Positions 33,360 to 39,282 of a stretch of DNA of 39,282 nucleotides are shown here, piece after piece. The number at the start of each line of letters is the position of its first letter. Positions within the stretch are counted from its first letter, which is position 1. This stretch comes from JAVSMW01 sp032027005 (GTDB lineage: Bacteria; Bacillota; Thermincolia; Thermincolales; UBA2595), in the NCBI GenBank assembly GCA_032027005.1, contig JAVSMW010000018.1, positions 16,477 through 55,758 on the forward strand, given 5' to 3'. The notes beneath the pieces were generated by a model. The model was not told where the DNA came from and ran no database searches. It saw nothing but the letters and a program-made list of their open reading frames with translations. Made by a program: the position numbers and the translations under genes.

Positions 33360-35027
33360 CTACTTTTTTCTCGCAGTATGCGTCTGACAATTTTTCCCAA
33401 CATGATCACGGGGCAACTGATCAATAAACTCAATAATCCGTGGATATTTGTATACCGACATATTATCCTTGGCATGTTGCTGAATTTCCTTGACTAACTC
33501 ATCCGAAGGCGCGTAACCGGAATTGAGCACAATAAAAGCTTTAATACTTTGAGTTCTTATCGGGTCAGGTACGCCAACAACGGCTACCTGATTCACTGCC
33601 GGATGACCAGAGAGGACTTCTTCGACTTCAGGAGCTGCAACCTGGCGACCGCCTGTAATAATCATATTATCGAGACGAGTATGAAAGGTAAGCCAGCCAT
33701 CCTCGTCCTGAGTATAGGCATCATCAAGCCAACTCCATCCGTTTCTGACATCCTCTTTCTGTTTGCCTGGCATATACGGGTGGAGATTGTTCCAGTAGGT
33801 GATTCCTGTAAACCCCCTGACTGCCATGCGCCCTATTTCGCCAAGTTTTACCGTGTTGCCATTATCGTCAATCAACTTATACTCATATCCTGGTATAGGT
33901 TTTCCGACACTAAGCCCAGGTGCCACTTTGCGCCCGTTGATAACCGATTGAATAAAGCTGTGTCCTATAGGTACCATCCCAACATTGTTACACAAATCTA
34001 CCCCGACTTGTTCATTCCAACTATCCATAACTTCCTTAGTAAGCATTTCACCTGCGCTCGAACACAGCCTTAAGTTCAGCTTATCCCGGAAGCTGGGGTC
34101 AAAACACTCGAGCATCATCCGGTACAAGGTTGGTACTCCTACAAAAACACTAACCTTATAGTTTATTACCAACTCCCATAACTCTTTTGGCGTTGGTCTT
34201 TCCTTATAAATAACACTCGCTCCAAAACGGAAAGGGTAACTAATTTTCTGATGGTTCCCAAAACCGTGACCAAGAGGAGCTGCACATAAAATTACATCTT
34301 GGGGAGTATAATTGTTTACTACTTTACAATTCATATCACACATAGCCAACTGCGTTGCGTGGGTGTGTATACAGCCTTTAGGATGACCGGTAGTCCCACC
34401 GGTGTAAAAAATATTAGATACATCACCGGGAAGATTCGGATAAGCCTCCAGTTCAGTCTCAGCCTCCCTTAGGAGCTGGCGATAATCAAGCATATTATCA
34501 TGCTGGCTTTCCGGTACGGAGATAATGTGTTTAACTGTCTTAAGGTTTGGTAATGCTGTTTGAACAGAATCCTCCTGACCTTGCTGGCAAATAATCATAA
34601 CTGCTTCTGTATCGTTGGCTATGAACTCGATTTCCCTCGCTCTCTCCTGAAGCGCAGTGGCAACATTAATGGCCCCTATTTTCCATATTGCCAAGGTCAC
34701 AACCGCCGCTTCAGGCACCTCACCGAACCGCCACATTACCCGGTCACCGGGCTTTATACCCAGCTTTTTTAGAGCATTTCCCAAGCGATTTACCTCATCA
34801 AGCAATCGATTGTACGTCCAGTCTATATTTTTATTCACATCATAAATACATATTTTATTACCCCAGCCATTTTTGGCAATGCCATCCAATATTTCGGACG
34901 CAACATTCACATGTTCCTTATAATGAACCCAATTAAGGTCGGGATGTGCGTATATATAATCCGGCCAGTCTTCTTTTGGTGGTAAAAACTTCTCGGGCAC
35001 ATTACTGAACAGTTTAATCTCACTCAT
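33360..35027 (-). CDS. AMP-forming aryl-CoA ligase (4-hydroxybenzoate/benzoate type candidate)
   Basis: Adenylate-forming ligase of about 555 aa, predicted to convert an aromatic acid to its CoA thioester at the expense of ATP to AMP. The start is the ATG at 35027 (MSEIKLFSNVPEKFLPPKED) with AGGAGGAA upstream; further upstream the frame runs into an IS. Motifs: NIFYTGGTTGHPKGCIHTHA (A3), LCNNVGMVPIGHSF (A5 region), TRLDNMIITGGRQVAAPEVE (A8). The last residues (GKNCQTHTARKK) come from a one-base A-run shift; the shifted frame would read GKIVRRILREKS, the normal ligase end with its catalytic Lys. The fold family includes benzoate-, 2-aminobenzoate- and hydroxybenzoate-CoA ligases. In this pathway 4-hydroxybenzoate is the needed substrate (inference). 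Remnants of one IS lie within 25 bp on each side. Confidence 0.8.
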   Translation of the reverse strand: MSEIKLFSNVPEKFLPPKEDWPDYIYAHPDLNWVHYKEHVNVASEILDGIAKNGWGNKICIYDVNKNIDWTYNRLLDEVNRLGNALKKLGIKPGDRVMWRFGEVPEAAVVTLAIWKIGAINVATALQERAREIEFIANDTEAVMIICQQGQEDSVQTALPNLKTVKHIISVPESQHDNMLDYRQLLREAETELEAYPNLPGDVSNIFYTGGTTGHPKGCIHTHATQLAMCDMNCKVVNNYTPQDVILCAAPLGHGFGNHQKISYPFRFGASVIYKERPTPKELWELVINYKVSVFVGVPTLYRMMLECFDPSFRDKLNLRLCSSAGEMLTKEVMDSWNEQVGVDLCNNVGMVPIGHSFIQSVINGRKVAPGLSVGKPIPGYEYKLIDDNGNTVKLGEIGRMAVRGFTGITYWNNLHPYMPGKQKEDVRNGWSWLDDAYTQDEDGWLTFHTRLDNMIITGGRQVAAPEVEEVLSGHPAVNQVAVVGVPDPIRTQSIKAFIVLNSGYAPSDELVKEIQQHAKDNMSVYKYPRIIEFIDQLPRDHVGKNCQTHTARKK

Positions 35028-35051
35028 ACTGATTCCTCCTCGTAACATTTT

Positions 35052-35676
35052 ATAGCCTCTCGGCATTCGCCGAGCCAGTTGGGACAAGGGTTTCCTGAAC
35101 CAACCTTTTAGCATTCCTCCTACTTTTTGTGGGAGGATATTTGTTTTTCATTGCGCTAAACTGGAAATTCGTTACGTAAAAATTTAATTCGATAATTTGT
35201 CCAAAACCTTGAAAAAACACTTGACTTTTTCAAAACACCCCCATAATCGGTAGAGTGGGTGATTCGTCACGTCGCTACGAAAACAAACTTGCCCTCTGAC
35301 CGCTTATTACACTTCTTCCAGAGTCAAATCCTTGCCATTTCGGCGAAGCTTGGTTCACTTGGGATATGAACGCCTTAAGCGCGGCAGGCGACGGTACACC
35401 CATCGTCACTGCGGCTTATCCCCGCAGTAAATCAACTTGTAAAGGACAACTTACGGCTGTTTACCAAGACTCCTCGCGACTCGGAAAAGTGGAAAATCAT
35501 TTACAAACGTCGAACCTCCATCGAGCGCTCCAATAAACGTGAAAAAATCGACTACAAGCTGGAATCCGGGCGGCATCGCTCCACAAAAATGCGGTACGTT
35601 CGCATCTATGGCATTAATTTCCAGTTGCTTTTTCCATAGTTAACCATTTTCACCTCCAGAATGCCGAGAGTCTATT
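35052..35676 (+). mobile_element. Degenerate IS4-like element, remnant 2 (internal deletion)
   Basis: Same element and orientation as 32467-33343, with the same TAGCCTCTCGGCATTC end at 35052 and AATGCCGAGAGTCTA at its right end. It lacks about 275 bases present in remnant 1 (the segment coding the basic linker), joining CATAATCG to GTAGAGTGGG. It also has about 35 extra bases near its left end. The remaining transposase tail is otherwise nearly the same as in remnant 1. Confidence 0.7.
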
Positions 35677-35775
35677 TAGTTGGCAATGGATTTTACATTT
35701 TTCGCTACATTTTTCTACTTCCGGAGTGCTACACTTTTATTATGCCATAAACAGTTCATGCAGGTGAACGTCTTG

Positions 35776-35851
35776 AATATACTGAAATTATAATTAAAAA
35801 AACGCATCTACACTATTACCTCTGAGGCCGATTTTTTTTTATACTTATAAG
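35776..35851 (-). promoter_or_regulatory. Promoter/operator-like element (copy B)
   Basis: On the minus strand: GGCCTCAGAGG palindrome, TAATAGTGTAG, a T tract and TTATAATT as a possible -10 box. It has the same layout and spacing as copy A before hcrB. Read leftward it points at the aryl-CoA ligase gene (start 35027), from which IS remnant 2 now separates it. Confidence 0.55.
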
Positions 35852-35866
35852 AACTATATCAACATA

Positions 35867-35895
35867 AGCAAAGACCTCCGAATTAACGAAGGGTC
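35867..35895 (-). terminator. Terminator-like hairpin after the regulator fragment
   Basis: On the minus strand AGACCCTTCG, loop TTAATT, CGGAGGTCT and then TTTG: an imperfect stem about 25 bases after the stop of the regulator fragment. The same stem occurs at 38319-38347. Confidence 0.45.
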
Positions 35896-35919
35896 TTCTG
35901 AAAATAATCAACACTAAAC

Positions 35920-36237
35920 TTAACATAGCTTACAATTAATCGCTTGACCCGCAATGCCCACTTGCAGATTAAAAACAGTTTCAGCTTCGTTAAAATCTAC
36001 ATCCAGAATTTCGCGGATGCGGCGAAGACGATATTTTACGGTACCAAGATGAACATTGCAAGTTTGAGCGGTTTCTTGTAAACTATTCCCGGATCTTAAA
36101 TATACTTCTAAAGTTTCAATATACATCTTGCTTTTTTGGGGGTCATAATTTAATAACGGCCCAAGTTTTTGAGTAAACAAATTCTGAAAGGCCTTTCTGA
36201 TTTGTTATTTCAACCAGAAACTTGAAGATCCCCAATT
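35920..36237 (-). pseudogene. Duplicated 3' fragment of a PucR/CdaR-type regulator
   Basis: About 86 codons form a PucR-type C-terminal helix-turn-helix: MYIETLEVYLRSGNSLQETA, QTCNVHLGTVKYRLRRIREI, LDVDFNEAETVFNLQVG. The N-terminal part is cut off at the IS1634-like element (36238). The full gene is at 38380-39282, so this is a duplicated tail and not a separate regulator. Confidence 0.8.
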
Positions 36238-36387
36238 CGGGTCTTTGACACTTGGATAAATATTGAAATCTTTGAAAGCCTTGAAAACAGGGCTTTTTTT
36301 GTTGAAAAAGTGTCAACTTTTACCTGTTTTAACTTGCGTAATGCGGCGTAATGTGTTATAATATAAGGGATTGGAGGTTTTGTGCTA

Positions 36388-38116
36388 ATGAGATTGTGCA
36401 TATCTAAATCAAAGAACGCTTCTTCCCTTTACGTAACAAAATCTATCTACGAAAATGGAAAACGTTCCACTAAGGTAGTTGAAAAGCTTGGAACATATGC
36501 CGAACTGGAAAAACATCTGAACGGTCAGGATCCCATTGAATGGGCAAAAAAATACATAGAAGAACTTAACAAAAAGGAAAAAGAAGAAAAACGAGAGGTG
36601 GTCATTAAATCTCTCCCTCAAAACTTATCACAAAAGGGGAGCAGCGTTCTTTTAACGGAGGTTATCTTTTCTTGCAAAAAATATACCATGAGCTTGGACT
36701 ACACAAGATTTGCAGGGAAATTTCAGATAAATATAAGTTTGATTTCGACTTGAATTCAATACTTTCCAGATTAATATACGGAAGAGTTATTTTCCCGTCC
36801 TCTAAACTTGCAACTTATGAGCTTTCTAAAAAGTTTATTGAACAGCCGAACTTTGATTTGCATCAAATATACAGGGGCTCTTGAAATCCTTGCTAAAGAA
36901 ACTGATTTTATTCAATCCTCGTTATACGAGAACAGCTTGAAGGTTTCCAAGAGGAATACCGGTGTGCTTTACTATGATTGCACCAATTACTTTTCGAAAT
37001 TGAACAGGCGGATGGTGACAAGCAATATGGCCCTTCTAAAGATCATAAGCCTAATCCAATCATTCAAATGGGTTTATTTATGGACGGAGACGGCATTCCT
37101 CTAGCGTTTAGCATTAACAGAGGAAATATGAATGAGCAACTAACTTTAAAACCCTTAGAAAAGAAAATTATTTCTGACTTTGAACTTTCTAAATTTATCG
37201 TCTGCACCGATGCAGGGCTTGCTTCTGAAAATAATCGAAAGTTTAACAGTAAGGATGAACGTGCTTTTATTACAACACAGTCTATCAAAAAAAATTAAAA
37301 GAACATTTAAAAAAATGGGCTCTTGCTCCAGATGGTTGGAAACTTTCTGGCAGCGAAAAAACCTATAACATTTCTAAACTTGATGAAATGATAGATAAAG
37401 CCAACTCTGAGATAAAGCAAGATAAGAGCTAAAGTCTTTTACAAGGAACGTTGGATCAAAGAAAAACGGCCTTGAACAAAAGCTTATTGTAACTTACTCC
37501 ATCAAATACAGGGATTATCAGCGAAAAATCCGCAATTCTCAAATAGAACGTGCTCAAAAAACAATAGACACCCAACCCAACAAAAATCAAAAAGTGCAAT
37601 CAAAACGACTACAAAAGATTTATTAATAAAACAAGCTGTACACCTGATGGTGAAGTTGCAGAAAAGGAAATATATAGCATTGATACAGCTCTTATCCAGA
37701 AGGAAGAAGCCTTTGATGGTTTTTACGGGGTTTGCACAAATCTTGACGATCATGCTTCTGAAATAATCAAGGTAAATCATAGGAGATGGGAGATTGAAGA
37801 ATGCTTTAGAATTATGAAAAGCGAATTAAAGCAAGACCTGTGTACTTAAGCAATGATGACAGGATTGAAGCACATTTCACCACTTGCTTTATATCATTGA
37901 TTATTTACAGGTTGCTCGAAAAGAAGCTCAAGGAAAATTTCACATGTCATGAGATTATCAGTGAATTACGAGAAAATGAATTTCAAAAGAATTCAAGGTG
38001 AAGGCTATGAACCAATATATACAAGAACAGATTTTACCGATGCCTTACATGACACTTTTGGCTTCCGTACTGATTATCAAATTGTTTACTACAAGTATGA
38101 TGAAAAAAATTTTTAG
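36388..38116 (+). pseudogene. IS1634-family transposase (frameshifted)
   Basis: A DDE transposase of about 570 codons broken by several frameshifts. It starts MRLCISKSKNASSLYVTKSI with GGAGG upstream, followed by YENGKRSTKVVEKLGTYAEL and LNGQDPIEWAKKYIEELNKK. Catalytic regions: VLYYDCTNY (first Asp), KFIVCTDAGLASENN (second Asp) and NHRRWEIEECFRIMKSELKQ (Glu). Frame changes fall near 36670, 36890, 37000, 37300, 37440, 37600, 37840 and 37990. As read it cannot make an active protein, although many breaks are single-base indels that could be sequencing faults. Confidence 0.8.
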
Positions 38117-38156
38117 AGATACGAAAAAATAAAAAACATTACTCACTTTTCATATT

Positions 38157-38205
38157 AACAAAAAATCCTGTAAACCTTGCGTGGCAAGTTTTACAGGATT
38201 TTTAT
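38157..38205 (+). terminator. Bidirectional terminator at the end of the IS
   Basis: AAAAATCCTGTAAA pairs with TTTTACAGGATTTTT around an inner TTGC/GCAA stem with a GTG loop. It has A/T runs on both sides, so it can stop transcription from either direction. Confidence 0.8.
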
Positions 38206-38227
38206 TTCGTCAACTGTCAAATACGGG

Positions 38228-38300
38228 AATATACTGAAATTATAATTAAAAAAAACGCATCTACGCTATTACCTCTGAGGCCGATTTTTTTATACTTATA
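38228..38300 (-). promoter_or_regulatory. Promoter/operator-like element (copy C)
   Basis: Same as copy B with one extra A in the A/T tract. It lies directly downstream of the regulator gene and now faces the IS1634-like element. Confidence 0.5.
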
Positions 38301-38318
38301 AGAACTATATCAACATAA

Positions 38319-38347
38319 GCAAAGACCTCCGAATTAACGAAGGGTCT
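38319..38347 (-). terminator. Terminator-like hairpin after the regulator
   Basis: Same stem as at 35867-35895, about 35 bases beyond the regulator's stop codon on the minus strand. Confidence 0.45.
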
Positions 38348-38379
38348 TCTGAAAATAATCAACACTAAACTTAACTAGC

Positions 38380-39282
38380 TTACCAATTAATCGCTTGACC
38401 CGCAATGCCACTTGCAGATTAAAAACAGTTTCAGCTTCGTTAAAATCTACATCCAGAATTTCGCGGATGCGGCGAAGACGATATTTTACGGTACCAAGAT
38501 GAACATGCAAAGTTTGAGCGGTTTTCTTGTAAACTATTCCCGGATCTTAAATATACTTCTAAAGTTTCAATATACATCTTGCTTTTTTGGGGGTCATAAT
38601 TTAATAACGGCCCAAGTTTTGAGTAAACAAATTCTGAAAGGCCTTTCTGATTTGTTATTTCAACCAGAAACTTGAAGATCCCCAATTCTTCGTAAAAAAT
38701 GATTTGTGCCCCATCCGAATTAGAGATTTGTAAAGCTGTAAGCGCCTGTTGATATGATTCCTGGTAATCAGACAATTCCCGGCATACTTTCCCGATGCCC
38801 ATTGTCATATTAATATTGGAATATTTACGAATACTTTGCCTCCCTTATCTCCTTTAAAATTTAGCCATTAATTCATGATTATTTAGACTGGTACTCATTG
38901 GGAGCAAAAAATACCAAGTTGTTTTTTTCCTCGGTCAAGGAACAGCCGGGAAAAACATCTGCAAAAGTCCGCTTTATAAACTGGCGCTGAATCTCAGCAC
39001 AAAGGATATTTTTACCATGCTTATTAAAGCTGGCAACTGCCACTATTGTAGGAAGATTGAAATGATATCCCAAAACTTCGGCTTGTTGTAGAAAGCTCTC
39101 ATTTCTTCCGTAGGTACCCATTTAGCAGGTCGTCTAATAAATCCCTCCGGTAGCGGGCCTCAATTTCGTTTTTGGTTTTTTCTTTCAGTATTTCCAGAGC
39201 CAATATTGCTGCTCCCTGTTCAATCGCCGCAGTTTGCAGATCACTTTCCGCCTGGCTAAGATCCCATTTATTTATTTTTAAT
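38380..39282 (-). CDS. PucR/CdaR-family transcriptional regulator, partial and frameshifted
   Basis: The gene runs off the right edge, so its N terminus is missing. Read from the edge: LKINKWDLSQAESDLQTAAI, LALEILKEKTKNEIEARYRR and DLLDDLLNGYLRK are the typical linker before the GGDEF-like domain. After a frameshift near 39110 come LGYHFNLPTIVAVASF and AEIQRQFIKRTFADVFPGCS. After another near 38870, MGIGKVCRELSDYQESYQQA and LTALQISNSDGAQIIFYEEL (CdaR GGDEF-like part), then TLEVYLRSGNSLQE and the C-terminal helix-turn-helix, ending AINW. The family senses small molecules and often controls nearby catabolic genes. Its position upstream of the ligase and phenol block makes it the best candidate regulator of this locus (inference). 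Confidence 0.8.

Larger units (their letters stand above)
35774..36237. repeat. Left copy of a 460-bp duplication around the IS1634-like element
   Basis: Near-identical to 38226-38689; the differences I can see are mostly one-base indels. It contains the promoter-like element, a terminator-like hairpin and the 3' end of a PucR-type regulator gene. Confidence 0.85.
36240..38224 (+). mobile_element. IS1634-like insertion sequence
   Basis: Imperfect terminal inverted repeats: GTCTTTGACACTTGGATAAA from 36241 and, on the other strand from 38224, GTATTTGACAGTTGACGAAA. Inside lies one transposase gene on the plus strand and a strong hairpin near the right end. I see no short target duplication; instead each side borders a copy of the same 460-bp segment. 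Confidence 0.8.
38226..38689. repeat. Right copy of the 460-bp duplication
   Basis: Matches 35774-36237. Its right part is continuous with the rest of the PucR-type regulator gene, so this copy sits in the original context. Confidence 0.85.

Noticed and set aside
35920..36180. A second, small independent helix-turn-helix regulator
   Set aside because: It is a copy of the last part of the regulator at 38380-39282, cut by the IS, with no own start or ribosome binding site.
1..39282. CRISPR arrays, tRNA or rRNA genes
   Set aside because: No regularly spaced short repeats, no cloverleaf-like segments ending in CCA and no rRNA-like conserved blocks were seen on either strand.

Overview
This window looks like part of a chromosome of a strictly anaerobic, low-to-moderate GC Firmicute. 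A Peptococcaceae relative (Pelotomaculum, Desulfotomaculum or Cryptanaerobacter type) is the best fit, inferred from the strong AGGAGG ribosome binding sites, the gene families and the IS types. It is draft quality: there is a run of about 400 N (19778-20178), scattered single N, a patch of ambiguous bases (23293-23326), and many frameshifts right of about 20.5 kb. Those frameshifts may be sequencing errors rather than real mutations. Apart from IS transposases, every recognisable gene lies on the minus strand, so the genes read from right to left.

Read in the direction of transcription, the window starts with a PucR/CdaR-type regulator that runs off the right edge. Next come an IS1634-like element between two copies of a 460-bp segment, and an AMP-forming aryl-CoA ligase bracketed by two remnants of one IS. 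A phenol-activation block follows: phenylphosphate synthase PpsA, a UbiX flavin prenyltransferase, a UbiD-like carboxylase, a 4-hydroxybenzoyl-CoA reductase-like molybdenum hydroxylase (HcrB, HcrC, HcrA), a second UbiD-like carboxylase, a phenylphosphate carboxylase gamma-like protein, PpsB and an HD-domain protein. Then comes a class I, ATP-dependent benzoyl-CoA reductase bcrCBAD, whose bcrC is split by an insert containing the N gap. After it lie a molybdopterin oxidoreductase, a complete branched-chain-amino-acid-type ABC importer (livHMKFG) with an acyl-CoA ligase, a second molybdopterin oxidoreductase, and a class II, tungsten-type benzoyl-CoA reductase pair bamB-bamC at the left end.

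The genes form a route: phenol to phenylphosphate (Pps), to 4-hydroxybenzoate (UbiD/UbiX/gamma), to 4-hydroxybenzoyl-CoA (ligase), to benzoyl-CoA (Hcr), to a dienoyl-CoA (Bcr and/or BamBC). The importer and its ligase could feed in other aromatic or organic acids. The most unusual points are: both mechanistic classes of benzoyl-CoA reductase within 20 kb; an Hcr-like FAD subunit without the extra iron-sulfur loop of known 4-hydroxybenzoyl-CoA reductases; a shared promoter-like element in front of hcr and behind the regulator (toward the ligase); two UbiD genes with nearly identical 3' ends; and a series of gene relics (HdrA, ligase tail, crotonase, SDR, thiolase, UbiD) at the joints between blocks.

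No tRNA, rRNA or CRISPR array was seen. All functional calls rest on reading motifs and remembered family sequences, without a database search.
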